Source: Arthrobacter ipis (GTDB taxonomy: Bacteria; Actinomycetota; Actinomycetes; Actinomycetales; Micrococcaceae). Taken from it: 64,000 bases of DNA. The notes under the pieces are model-generated. The model was not told where the DNA came from. It worked only from the letters and a program-made list of their open reading frames with translations, and did no database searches. This document shows, piece after piece, positions 1 to 9,146 of the stretch. The position numbers were made by a program, and so were the translations under genes. Position 1 is the stretch's first letter, and each line of letters begins with the position of its first letter. The DNA is taken from positions 217,857 to 281,856 of the forward strand of contig NZ_JAAOXD010000007.1 in the NCBI RefSeq assembly GCF_014694315.1, in the 5' to 3' direction.

Positions 1-1
1 G

Positions 2-1465
2 GACCATCCCGGTCAGCCGGGCCGGACCGTCATCACCATCACGGAGAAATCCACGGGCAAGGTGCCGCCGTATTTCCAGCTGCCCATGGCGCTGACAGAC
101 GACCGTCCCATTGCCACCGCCAGTATCGAGGCCGCGCTCGCGGAACTCGCGCAGCTTGTCGGCTCCTCGCTGCCGAACCTTTCCAAGCATCCCGGCGTGG
201 ATATCCTGCGCCGAACAGCACCCAGGCTGGCCGGTATCCCGAATCTGCCTGCAGTCGGCAACGAGGCGGACGGGAACGCCGACTACGTGTCTGCCATAAC
301 CCAGGCGTTGGAACACCTTGACCGGTCCTACCTCGCGGTGCAGGGTCCTCCGGGAACGGGCAAGACGTTCGTCGGTTCCCACGTCATCGCCCGGCTTGTG
401 CAGGCCGGCTGGAAGGTGGGCGTGGTCGCCCAGTCGCACGCCGTCGTCGAGAACATGCTCTGCACAGCCATTGCGAAGGCCGGGGTGGATCCCGCCGTGG
501 TGGCCAAGAAGCTGTCCCAACCGCACGACGTTCCGTGGACCTGCGTCGCCGACGAGGACATCGCGCGCCTGTTGGACGCGGACGGCGGGTGCTTGGTTGG
601 GGGAACCGCCTGGACCATGACGGGCAAATGCGTGCCGGCAGGGTCCCTGGATCTGCTGGTCATTGACGAGGCCGGCCAGTATTCGCTGGCCAACACCCTG
701 GCCGTGGCTCGATCCGCGAAGCGGCTCCTGCTGCTCGGCGATCCGCAGCAGCTTCCCCAGGTCACCCAGGGGTCGCATCCTGAGCCGGTCGATGAGTCGG
801 CGCTGGGGTGGCTATCAGCCGGGCACGCCACGATGCCTGCCGAACGGGGCTACTTCCTCGCCGATTCCTGGCGGATGCATCCCGAACTCTGCCGCAAGGT
901 GTCGGTGCTCAGCTACGACGGCAAACTGGAATCCGCACCGGCGGCATCCCTGCGCCACCTCGACGGGGTACCTCCCGGCGTGGAAACAGTTCTGGTGCCG
1001 CATGCCGGAAACACCACAAGCTCAGCGGAAGAGGCGGCAGCGATCGTAAGCCTGGCGCGCGAGCATATCGGGCTCAAGTGGACGCCGGGCAAGGACGAGC
1101 CGATCCGGCGGCTGGAAGCCAAGGACATTCTGGTGGTGGCTGCGTACAACGCTCAGGTGCAGGCGATCCGGCACGCCCTGAACCATGAGGGCCTGGCCGA
1201 GGTGCGGGTGGGCACGGTGGACAAGTTCCAGGGCCAGGAGGGTCCCGTGGTGCTCGTGTCCATGGCGTGTTCGGCCATTGCCGAGGCACCGCGCGGAGCC
1301 GAATTCCTGCTAAACCGCAACCGGATCAACGTGGCTGTGTCCCGTGGTCAATGGCGGGCGGTGGTGGTCCGCTCCCCTGAGCTCACGAACTACATGCCAT
1401 CACGACCATTCGCGCTCGAGGAGCTCGGGGCCTTCCTGGGTCTCAGCCCGGGGAGATTCAACTGA
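2..1465 (+). CDS. RecB-like nuclease/SF1 helicase (TM0106 family), 3' part only
   Basis: The reading frame is open to the left edge, so this is the C-terminal part of a longer protein; a GTG at 62 is internal. Counting from that GTG, Walker A GPPGTGKT lies at about 95-102, Walker B/DEAG ([11 protein letters not shown]) near 200 and GDPQQLPQV near 225. Helicase motifs V/VI follow ([22 protein letters not shown]). This is the C-terminal AAA_12-type superfamily 1 helicase half seen in TM0106-type proteins, whose N-terminal half is a RecB-like nuclease; that half would lie outside the window. The role is presumably DNA or RNA processing. The last 8 nt overlap the convergent acylphosphatase gene. 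The family call is firm for the helicase and inferred for the nuclease. Confidence 0.85.
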   Translation, partial: DHPGQPGRTVITITEKSTGKVPPYFQLPMALTDDRPIATASIEAALAELAQLVGSSLPNLSKHPGVDILRRTAPRLAGIPNLPAVGNEADGNADYVSAITQALEHLDRSYLAVQGPPGTGKTFVGSHVIARLVQAGWKVGVVAQSHAVVENMLCTAIAKAGVDPAVVAKKLSQPHDVPWTCVADEDIARLLDADGGCLVGGTAWTMTGKCVPAGSLDLLVIDEAGQYSLANTLAVARSAKRLLLLGDPQQLPQVTQGSHPEPVDESALGWLSAGHATMPAERGYFLADSWRMHPELCRKVSVLSYDGKLESAPAASLRHLDGVPPGVETVLVPHAGNTTSSAEEAAAIVSLAREHIGLKWTPGKDEPIRRLEAKDILVVAAYNAQVQAIRHALNHEGLAEVRVGTVDKFQGQEGPVVLVSMACSAIAEAPRGAEFLLNRNRINVAVSRGQWRAVVVRSPELTNYMPSRPFALEELGAFLGLSPGRFN

Positions 1466-1760
1466 CAACCTGAAAGCTCCGGAATCCGCCCTCAGCCCGG
1501 GAGACCTTCTCGTCGACGTGCGCCACCCTCCCCGGTGCGTGGGAAGATCCGAGCCAGCGCCTGAATTCGACGATATCCGGCTGCGGGCCCTCGGCGACGA
1601 CGGCGACCGACCCGTCGTCGTCGTTCCTGACCGAACCGGTCAGCCCCAGCTCATCGGCCTTGCGCGCGGTCCAGTACCGGAAGCCGACGCCCTGGACCAT
1701 GCCTGTGACCCGTGCGGTGAGGCGGACGCTGTCCGGGTCGGCTGCGTTCGAGTCAGTCAT
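1458..1760 (-). CDS. acyP: Acylphosphatase
   Basis: The 100-residue product has normal family length plus a short N-terminal extension. It hydrolyses carboxyl-phosphate bonds in small acyl phosphates in the cytoplasm. The signature [11 protein letters not shown] supplies the phosphate-binding loop and catalytic Arg (R28). The second motif, [11 protein letters not shown], holds the catalytic Asn (N46). The gene converges on the helicase and overlaps its stop by 8 nt. The ATG at 1760 is the only sensible start. Confidence 0.93.
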   Translation of the reverse strand: MTDSNAADPDSVRLTARVTGMVQGVGFRYWTARKADELGLTGSVRNDDDGSVAVVAEGPQPDIVEFRRWLGSSHAPGRVAHVDEKVSRAEGGFRSFQVVS

Positions 1761-1785
1761 GGAACCAATGTAGCGCCGGTGCCTT

Positions 1786-1841
1786 GGTCTCGACAGGCTC
1801 GACCAGAAAGGGGCTCGACCAGAAGGGGCTCGATCAGCGGC
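1786..1841. repeat. Intergenic CTCGAC-type repeat, copy A
   Basis: Three tandem variants of 'CTCGACCAGAAGGGG' follow a 'GGTCTCGACAGGCTCGACC' leader. They fill the gap between acyP and the lipoprotein gene. Related copies lie at 2743-2870 and 36889-36955. This repeat type is common between genes in Arthrobacter-like genomes. Confidence 0.7.
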
Positions 1842-1842
1842 G

Positions 1843-2601
1843 CTACCCCGCCGGGCGGAGCGAGGTGATCATGCCGCGGATGTTCTTGTATTCGGGGGTC
1901 TCCTTGTACGCCTCAGGTGAGTCCACGTTCGGCGGGTTTCCCGGGGTGGTGTCGAACGGGTTGTAGACCCCGCCGAACATCGCCCCGCTTGGCGGCCAGG
2001 TGAAGAAATGGGCAATCGGGCAGGCCGTGGGCCCGGTCGGTTCCGGCGCCGAGGTGATGCCGTAGGCCAGGATCGTCATCTTCGCGGGGTCGGTGGCGGT
2101 ATCGTCCTGCCGCGACTCGAACGTGAACCGTGGCGTACTGCCGGACTGTTTCAGTGCCGGGAGTGGTTCGGAGTCGTACATGCCGTACGGCTGCTTCGTT
2201 GTGCATTCCGCGCCCACCACCATGTTGGTGCGAAGCGTGGCCATGGCCTTGCCTGCAGGGTTGCGGACCTCGACGAACACGCCGCCGCCCTGCGGCGTCT
2301 GTCCGGCAGGGTCCTTGATGGTCCACACTGACGGAAGGTCGAAGGCCAACTTGCCGTCCGAGGTCGTAAACGTCTTCCAGTCCTCCGGCAGCGTTGCGGA
2401 CGGCGTGGCAGTGGCAGACGCAGGGCTGTCGGTTGCCGTCGCCGTTCCACTTCCCGTCGCGGAGGCCGCAGCAGAGGAAGAGGCCGACGTTGTTGGTGCC
2501 GCAGACCCGCCTCCCCCGGGCGAGGCAGGCGCCCCGCAGCCGACGAGTGCGCCGACGGCGGCCAAGACTGCGGCCCTGGACAAAGTCCCTGAACAGCGCA
2601 A
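1843..2601 (-). CDS. Putative secreted lipoprotein, unknown function
   Basis: The start is placed at the TTG at 2601 because an AAGGAGGAG ribosome-binding site sits directly before it; an in-frame ATG at 2634 has none. The product (about 252 aa) begins with a short basic stretch, a hydrophobic Ala/Val/Leu segment and a lipobox ending LVGC, so it should be lipid-anchored outside the membrane. A Ser/Thr/Ala/Gly linker of about 50 residues follows. The remaining 170-residue globular domain contains [18 protein letters not shown] and resembles a PsbP/LpqN-type surface domain. No enzyme motif is visible. Further upstream the frame runs into intergenic repeats, which argues against a longer protein. 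Confidence 0.75.
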   Translation of the reverse strand: MRCSGTLSRAAVLAAVGALVGCGAPASPGGGGSAAPTTSASSSAAASATGSGTATATDSPASATATPSATLPEDWKTFTTSDGKLAFDLPSVWTIKDPAGQTPQGGGVFVEVRNPAGKAMATLRTNMVVGAECTTKQPYGMYDSEPLPALKQSGSTPRFTFESRQDDTATDPAKMTILAYGITSAPEPTGPTACPIAHFFTWPPSGAMFGGVYNPFDTTPGNPPNVDSPEAYKETPEYKNIRGMITSLRPAG

Positions 2602-2742
2602 TGCTCCTCCTTGAGTTGGGAACGTGCTCCCCATTTTGGGCTTCTGTTCATCGACTGGGGAAGACGTTGGCGGGGACCGCGGCCAAAGTGTTGCCGTCAA
2701 TAACGAACCGGCGCCGAGGGCACCGCGGACGAAGTGACTCCC

Positions 2743-2870
2743 CTTGGTCTCGACAAGCTCGACCGGCGGCTGGGGCCTCGACCGGCGGACAAGAGTCAGC
2801 GGGGCCTCGACCGGCTCGACCGGCGGGTCGGGAACGACAAAGCCGCGCTGCAGCATGCGCTGCAGCGGGG
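2743..2870. repeat. Intergenic CTCGAC-type repeat, copy B
   Basis: This block contains 'GGTCTCGACAAGCTCGACCGGCGG' broken over several degenerate units (GGCCTCGACCGG...) and ends in a CTGCAGCATGCGCTGCAG palindrome near 2848-2868. It lies between the lipoprotein gene and the X25-type gene and matches copies A and C in its core. Confidence 0.7.
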
Positions 2871-2886
2871 CTTCGGCCAAACGGGA

Positions 2887-3750
2887 TCAGTTGACGGTGA
2901 TGTCCCGCGTCCGGTGGTTGTAGCGGATGGTGACCTGGCCGCCGGAGTGGTGCAGTTCGTGGTTCGCACCATCGAATGCGCCGAACGCGCCGTAGTTCTC
3001 ATCCCAGGAGCGGTTCAGGGCGATCTTGAAGTTGTAGTAGCCGGCCGGGATTTCAGCCGAGAGCTTCCACAGCTGGTCCAGCTCGTCCAGCTTCATCTGC
3101 GCTTCGTCGTACTGCGGCGCCCAGTTCTCCGGGGCTCCCAGCAGGGTGTTGAAGTCGCCCGCCACGGCCACGGCCGCGGGCTGATCGATGGTTTCCGCGG
3201 AGTTTTCGACGGCGGGAGCCTGCGACTCGGCGTCGGCCTCTGCCTTCTTGCGCACAGCCTTGGCGACGGGAGCTACTGCGTCCTCGATCAGCTTGGCCGC
3301 CTTGTCGACGACCTTCGCCGCCTTGGACGGAGCCTTCTCGGCCTCTGCCGGGGCCGCCTCAGTGGCTGCCGGCTTGGCAGGTGCGGCCACCGGAAGCGGC
3401 GTGTCAGCAGGGACCGGAGTGCCGGCGTCGAGCGCTGCCGAGAAGCTGGCCGCGTCCGGGAAGGCGACGGTCGCGCGCTGCCCGTCCTCGGTGATGGTCC
3501 ACCCTGAGCGTCCCTTGACGAGCCAGCCAGCCTTGACCAGCTTGGCCGTGGCAGTGGTCAGTGACTTGTGGCCCCGGGGGATGCCGCCGCTGAGAAGCTC
3601 AGCTTCGTAGGCGTTCAGCGGAACCCGCACGAGCGCTTCAGCCAGCACGACGCCGGCGTTCTGCGAGTCACCGGACAACACCCCCTCTGCCAGAACGTCC
3701 AGCACGGCCTTGAGGCGGATGTTGGTGTTTTCGGCGGCAGTCTTGCGCAT
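2887..3750 (-). CDS. Winged-helix-like/X25-type (pullulanase X25-like) fusion protein
   Basis: The ATG at 3750 is chosen because an AAGGGG motif precedes it; upstream in-frame codons are not conserved-looking. The protein has 287 residues. Residues 1-95 look like two small helical or winged-helix units (IPRGHKSLTTATAKLVKAGW, then a wing GRSGWTITEDGQRA). Residues about 100-195 form an Ala/Pro/Lys linker. The last 90 residues resemble the X25 domain found in pullulanases: GDFNTLLGAPENWAPQ, an IPAGYYNFKIALNRSWDENYG core, then TIRYNHRT. There is no signal peptide, so it should be intracellular. A starch or glycogen-related regulatory role is possible but only inferred. Confidence 0.75.
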   Translation of the reverse strand: MRKTAAENTNIRLKAVLDVLAEGVLSGDSQNAGVVLAEALVRVPLNAYEAELLSGGIPRGHKSLTTATAKLVKAGWLVKGRSGWTITEDGQRATVAFPDAASFSAALDAGTPVPADTPLPVAAPAKPAATEAAPAEAEKAPSKAAKVVDKAAKLIEDAVAPVAKAVRKKAEADAESQAPAVENSAETIDQPAAVAVAGDFNTLLGAPENWAPQYDEAQMKLDELDQLWKLSAEIPAGYYNFKIALNRSWDENYGAFGAFDGANHELHHSGGQVTIRYNHRTRDITVN

Positions 3751-3994
3751 GGTTCCCCTTACAGAGCGATTGTTCCCCCAGTAGTTTGCCAAGAGCAGGG
3801 CGGATCTGGCGACTTTGCTCGGTAAACATTGTGTGTCGTGACCGACTATGACGGGGATTACACCCGAAATGAGTCCAAAATCTCGCTTTTTCCGGCCCGT
3901 GGGGGTCCTTCCCTGACCCACTTCCCGGGTCATTTCCCCGCGGCGGCGATAGAAAGTAGGCTTACCATGTAGAGCGAGGCACCAAACGGAAGGG

Positions 3995-4294
3995 ATGAGT
4001 TCAGTGAGTGAACGCAACAGCAAGGCAGACGGCTTTATAGTTCCGGACCCTTCAAAACTCCGCGAGGACGTTCCCGGCGACGCCGGAGATGACGCCAACG
4101 TCATCCGCTTCAGCGAAGAGCAGGCGCTCATCGAGGAGCAGTTGCACGGCATCCGCCCGGAGCGCTACAGCGTCCCGTCCGGCGGCCCGACCATGGAGGA
4201 AGCCCGCGGCAGCATGGACCTCTCCGACGACACCGGCGACTCGGCTTCCGCAGACAGCAGCGACGACGGACTGCACAGCGGTCAGGAACAGTAA
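3995..4294 (+). CDS. Small acidic protein of unknown function
   Basis: This is a 99-residue Asp/Ser-rich hydrophilic product with no membrane segment. A central stretch (ANVIRFSEEQALIEEQLHGIRPERYSV) looks like a short amphipathic helix, flanked by disordered acidic tails. A GGAAGGGATG sequence lies directly before the start. It is divergent from the X25-type gene, with a 244-nt spacer. No family function is recognised. Confidence 0.65.
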   Translation: MSSVSERNSKADGFIVPDPSKLREDVPGDAGDDANVIRFSEEQALIEEQLHGIRPERYSVPSGGPTMEEARGSMDLSDDTGDSASADSSDDGLHSGQEQ

Positions 4295-4362
4295 CTGCTG
4301 GCGGTAGCTTCTGGCACTTAGCTGCAGACGGTAACAGCGCGCAGCCATAACGTTCGGGCAAT

Positions 4363-4400
4363 GCGGAAGGGCGGCCGCTAATTGGCGGCCGCCCTTCCGC
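4363..4400. terminator. Bidirectional hairpin terminator
   Basis: Perfect 16-bp arms GCGGAAGGGCGGCCGC (4363-4378 and 4385-4400) enclose the loop TAATTG. It lies between two convergent genes, 12 nt past the leftward gene's stop. No strong U-tract follows on either strand. Confidence 0.75.
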
Positions 4401-4412
4401 GCGGGTGGAGAC

Positions 4413-4712
4413 TTATTGCACGTAGCCTTCCACCTCATTAACGGGACGGGCATCCGCCTCATTGGGGTCCTCGCCCGCCTTCCACTTTGCCCGGCGCTGG
4501 CGCAGCAAATCCCAGCACTGGTCCAACGCTTCTTCCACCTGCCGCAGACGGGCACGTCGCTCATCCCGCTCAGCCGTACCCTTGTCGGAAGCATCTTCTC
4601 CGGAGCCACCCCCGCCGGAGCCGCTGGCCGGGCCCGACGCTGCAGGATCGCGGAGCTGATGCTCCTCGTCAACCAGCGCCTGGATGCGCTGCAGAATGTC
4701 CTGGTTGTCCAT
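4413..4712 (-). CDS. DUF2630 family protein
   Basis: The 99-residue product opens with MDNQDILQRIQALVDEEHQLR, the hallmark N-terminus of DUF2630. A Gly/Ser-rich spacer follows, then the second helix RLRQVEEALDQCWDLLRQRRAKWKAGEDP. The spacer is longer than usual. It is predicted to be a cytoplasmic helical-hairpin protein; the function of the family is not known. Confidence 0.85.
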   Translation of the reverse strand: MDNQDILQRIQALVDEEHQLRDPAASGPASGSGGGGSGEDASDKGTAERDERRARLRQVEEALDQCWDLLRQRRAKWKAGEDPNEADARPVNEVEGYVQ

Positions 4713-5017
4713 CGCCTACACTCCTTCGTTACGCGCCCTGGATTGCCTTTGCGGAAGCGCTGCCAGCAACCGCGGCGCGCCGGGCTGGGACTGCCAGCCT
4801 ATTCAGGCGATGCAGTACGCGGAAGGGGGGGGCCTTCAACCGTTCACCGCAGCCGGCACTGAGTAGCCGGCCCTGAGCAGTCCACCCAACTGCCACTGGC
4901 GGCACCGCCGCAGTCTCGTTAGGGTGGACGATAAGCATGCTTAGCATTCCCCCGATGCCAGCATCGCCCGGACCAAGATGTTCTTGTCCGCGTTCAACAC
5001 CACTCCGGAGGAGAACC
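4713..5017. other. Intergenic stretch without a recognised gene
   Basis: These 305 nt separate DUF2630 from the SDR gene. Possible short reading frames on both strands lack codon bias and ribosome-binding sites. A G-run (GGAAGGGGGGGG) near 4820 is the only eye-catching feature. Presumably it contains the promoters of the two divergent genes. Confidence 0.5.
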
Positions 5018-5911
5018 ATGACCGACCAGTACACCTTCCAGAACCCTGTCACCGCTTACGAGCACATCGAGCCGCCCAAGCAGCACCAGCCCGAACCCGG
5101 CCTGGACGCCAAGCTTGAACCCAAGGCCGACCTGGGCGAGGACACCTACCGCGGCACTGGCCGCCTTGACGGCAGGAAAGCAATCGTCACGGGCGCGGAC
5201 TCCGGCATCGGCGCAGCCACGGCGATCGCCTTCGCCCGGGAAGGGGCCGACGTCGTGCTCTCTTACCTCCCCGAGGAGGAGGAAGACGCAACGAAAATCG
5301 CGAACCTGATCGAGAAGGCCGGCCGCAAGGCCGTGAAAGTCCCCGGCGACCTCAAGGACCCGGCTACCTGCCAGAAGCTGGTGGACACCGCGCTGCAGGA
5401 ACTGGGCGGACTTGACCTCCTCGTGAACAACGCCGGCAAGCAGGTGGCGCAGGAGGACATCGGCGACATCACCGATGAACAGTTCGACCACACCCAGAAG
5501 ACCAACGTGTACGCCATGTTCTGGCTCACCAAGGCCGCGGTACCCCACCTTCCCGCCGGTTCCACGATCATCAACACCACGTCGATCCAGGCCTACAACC
5601 CGTCGCCGACGCTCCTTGACTACGCCACCACGAAGGCGAGCATCAACAACTTCACCAAGGGACTGGCGCAGCAGCTGGCGCCGAAGGGCATCCGGGTGAA
5701 CGCGGTGGCTCCCGGGCCGATCTGGACACCCCTGCAGGTCAGCAGCGGCCAGCCCAAGGAAGCCCTGCCCGAGTTCGGCAAGGACACTCCCCTGGGCCGG
5801 GCCGGACAGCCTGCCGAACTTGCCCCGGCCTACGTGTTCCTGGCCTCGGCGGAGTCGAGCTTTGTGGTCGGCGAGACCCTGAACGTCAACGGCGGCAGCC
5901 CCACGCCGTAG
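5018..5911 (+). CDS. SDR family oxidoreductase (YhdF/YghA-like)
   Basis: The ATG at 5018 has a GGAGGAG site 5 nt upstream and gives 297 residues. An N-terminal extension of about 50 residues ([18 protein letters not shown]...) is typical of the general-stress SDR subgroup. The NAD(P)-binding motif TGADSGIG is at 58-65 and NNAG at 137-140. The catalytic residues are S189, Y202 and K206. NGGSP closes the protein. Members reduce small aldehydes or oxidise alcohols; the natural substrate is not known. It is likely monocistronic. Confidence 0.9.
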   Translation: MTDQYTFQNPVTAYEHIEPPKQHQPEPGLDAKLEPKADLGEDTYRGTGRLDGRKAIVTGADSGIGAATAIAFAREGADVVLSYLPEEEEDATKIANLIEKAGRKAVKVPGDLKDPATCQKLVDTALQELGGLDLLVNNAGKQVAQEDIGDITDEQFDHTQKTNVYAMFWLTKAAVPHLPAGSTIINTTSIQAYNPSPTLLDYATTKASINNFTKGLAQQLAPKGIRVNAVAPGPIWTPLQVSSGQPKEALPEFGKDTPLGRAGQPAELAPAYVFLASAESSFVVGETLNVNGGSPTP

Positions 5912-6139
5912 CTATTGGTTGCCGGCGCGCCGTACATCCCGCCGCCGGGCATTTCTGCACCACTTTCGGAAGCAACACCGCCGCCGGTCACCAGGAAAAC
6001 CGCGTCAACATACGGGAGACCCGGGGCCGGCGGCGTTTCGGCGCCACGAAAGTGGAGCAAAAAGCCGCAAGGAGACTTATAGTGGCGACTACACCGCACC
6101 TCCCTGAGCCACTCCCGCAACCTATCTGAGGAGAGCCCC

Positions 6140-7114
<975 letters not shown>

Positions 7115-7186
7115 AATCCGGGAAGCTGCGGGCGCTACGCGGGCTCCAGCCGCACGAGCACAGCCTTGGACGCCGGCGTGTTGCTC

Positions 7187-7483
7187 GATGCTCACGAGGC
7201 GGTTGACCGTCAGCATGCCCTTGCCGGTGGGCGTGGTCAAGGTGCGCGAATCCCTCGGGCCGTTGGGCAGGACGAAGCCGCCCTCCTGCCTGATCTTGCT
7301 GTTGTAGTCATCGCAGCCGGGGACCACATGGGAAATGTGCTCCCCGATGAGGTCGTTGTTTTTCTCGAACCCGGCCCAGTCCGCGCTGGACTTCCCCTGC
7401 ACAGTCTCCTGCGCAATACGGCAGACGATGGCCACCTCGGAGAGCAGGTTCGGCGCAACGGGCTCCAGCCTGCCGGAACGAAC
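7187..7483 (-). pseudogene. Fragment of FdhF/YdeP-type molybdopterin oxidoreductase
   Basis: About 95 in-frame residues match the region near the C-terminal cofactor-binding part of FdhF/YdeP-like formate-dehydrogenase-alpha homologues: SGRLEPVAPNLLSEVAIV, then HISHVVPGCDDYNSKIRQ, GGFVLPNGPRDSRT and TPTGKGMLTVN. Such enzymes are about 750 residues long. Here the N-terminal 600 residues are absent and homology stops abruptly after LTVN. There is no plausible start signal, so this is a gene remnant. It lies antisense to, and abuts, a second remnant. Confidence 0.65.
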
Positions 7484-7487
7484 GCTC

Positions 7488-7980
7488 TGTACTGGGTGGT
7501 CTTCATCGGGCTCACCCTCACCCTGCTGTGCGCCTACAACAGGTTCGCCGACCGGGCCGGCGGACTGGGCGGCGTCGGCTTCTGCTTCGCACTTGCAGGA
7601 ACCCTGGACACGCCGGCAACATGTGGTTTGACGGCTTCGCCGGCCCTTGGATTACCGACGTCGCCCCGGGCGCGACCCTCGCCGGAGGGTCCGGAATGCT
7701 CTCGGTCGGCGCGCTGTCCAGCTACATACTCTTCGCACTGGGCTGGATGTTTTTTGGCATCGCCGGTTGGCGCTCAGGCATGTTCCCCGTGTGGATCGGC
7801 ACCGCATTCGTGGTCGCCGGCTTCCTCGGCTACAACGCTGGACTGCCGCCCCACGGAATCCCCATTGGGCTGGTCATGGCGGCGCTGGGCTGGTGGATCA
7901 TCCGGACGGGCACCCCGGCAGCGGCTGCCAGAGACCCAGCAATCGACGGCCAGACGGCGAGCGCCCCGCCCGAGCCGTAA
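7488..7980 (+). pseudogene. Frameshifted membrane-protein remnant
   Basis: One frame encodes a transmembrane segment (YWVVFIGLTLTLLCAYNRFA, then GGVGFCFALAGTL) up to about 7610. The following segments (SSYILFALGWMFFGIAGW, VWIGTAFVVAGFLGY, IPIGLVMAALGWWII) continue in another frame starting near NMWFDGFAGPW at 7618. A single frameshift near 7605-7620 would restore a protein with four or more membrane passes. No start codon with a ribosome-binding site precedes the first segment, so the N-terminus also seems lost. The family is unknown. Confidence 0.55.
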
Positions 7981-7992
7981 CCCGCCCCGACC

Positions 7993-9099
7993 TTAGCCCG
8001 ACAGCTCGGCCAGCAGCTCGTGTTTCCGCTCCTCACTGGCGAAGGACGACCTGATCGAGTTCGCAGCAAGCCTGACCCGGTCGAACTCGGACAGCCCCAG
8101 GACTGACTCGAGCTGGGCGAAGTTGCTGTCCACGTAGCCGCCGAAGTACGCCGGATCGTCCGAATTCACGCTGACGTTGAGCCCGGCGGCCAGCATCGCC
8201 GGCAGCGGGTGCGCGGCCAGCATGTCCACGGCGCGAAGCCGGACGTTCGACAGCGGGCACACCGTCAGCGGCACATGCTCATCGACGAGCCGTTCCACGA
8301 GGTCCGGGTCCTCCATGCACCGGATCCCGTGGTCGATCCGCTCCACGCCCAGGACGTCCAGCGCTTCCACGATGTACGACGGCGGCCCCTCCTCCCCCGC
8401 GTGCGCAATCTTCCGCAGGCCTGCTTCGCCGGCCCGGGCAAACAGCCGCGTGAATTTCGACGGCGGGTTGCCCACCTCTGCGGAATCCAGGCCGATGCCG
8501 GCGATGGGCGCGTTCATCGCCAGAAGCCCCTCCAGGACTTCCAGGGCCGAGTCTTCGGACAGGTCCCGCAGGAAGGCGGCGATCAGCAGCGTTGAGATGC
8601 CAAACTCCTCTTCAGACGTGGCAAGGACGGAGGCCACGCCGTTCACGCACGTCTCCAGGGACACGCCACGCGAGAGGTGCGCCTGCGGATCCATCATGAT
8701 TTCCGCGTGCCGCACCCCGGCCGCCGCAGCGCGCTCCAGGTAGGCCCGGGTCATGTCCGCGAAGTCCTGCTCGGTCCGCAGCACGGCCATGTTGGCGTAG
8801 TACAGGTCGAGGAACGACTGCAGGTCCGTGAACTCATACCGGCTTCGCAGCTCGTCCAGGTCCGCGTACGGCAGCTCGATCCCGTTCCGCTCAGCAAGCG
8901 CAAAGATCAGTTCCGGCTCCAGCGTCCCCTCGATGTGCAGGTGGAGCTCCGCCAAAGGCATCGGCGCCGGGGCCGCCACCAGTTCCTCTTCATCTGCAAG
9001 CGCAGTTTCACCCGAAGGCCCCGTTTGCTCTGTATGTGCAGTTTGACCGGAAAGAGCAGTGGGATCGATCGGTTCGGCGGCAACCTCGTTAGTGTTCAC
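7993..9099 (-). CDS. add: Adenosine/adenine deaminase family enzyme
   Basis: The 368-residue amidohydrolase has a disordered N-terminus of about 45 residues, then the metal ligands of the ADA fold: H53 and H55 (LHLHIEGTLEPE), HAGEEGPPSYI, the catalytic RIDHGIRCMEDP and the distal SDDPAYFGGY. HAGEEGPPSYI plus DPAYFGGYV resemble adenine deaminases of the Aah1/ADE type more than classical adenosine deaminases, so adenine -> hypoxanthine is the better guess. The start is a GTG at 9099. It is divergent from uvrA2 with only 47 nt between starts. Confidence 0.88.
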   Translation of the reverse strand: MNTNEVAAEPIDPTALSGQTAHTEQTGPSGETALADEEELVAAPAPMPLAELHLHIEGTLEPELIFALAERNGIELPYADLDELRSRYEFTDLQSFLDLYYANMAVLRTEQDFADMTRAYLERAAAAGVRHAEIMMDPQAHLSRGVSLETCVNGVASVLATSEEEFGISTLLIAAFLRDLSEDSALEVLEGLLAMNAPIAGIGLDSAEVGNPPSKFTRLFARAGEAGLRKIAHAGEEGPPSYIVEALDVLGVERIDHGIRCMEDPDLVERLVDEHVPLTVCPLSNVRLRAVDMLAAHPLPAMLAAGLNVSVNSDDPAYFGGYVDSNFAQLESVLGLSEFDRVRLAANSIRSSFASEERKHELLAELSG

Positions 9100-9146
9100 C
9101 CCGACAGAATAGTCCCCGGACCGGCAATGCCCGTAGAGTCGAACAG

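Noticed and set aside
7166..7996. A single 276-codon plus-strand protein across the decay zone
   Set aside because: The first 100 codons are antisense to the FdhF-type remnant and the membrane segments switch frame near 7610, so the frame does not describe one real protein.
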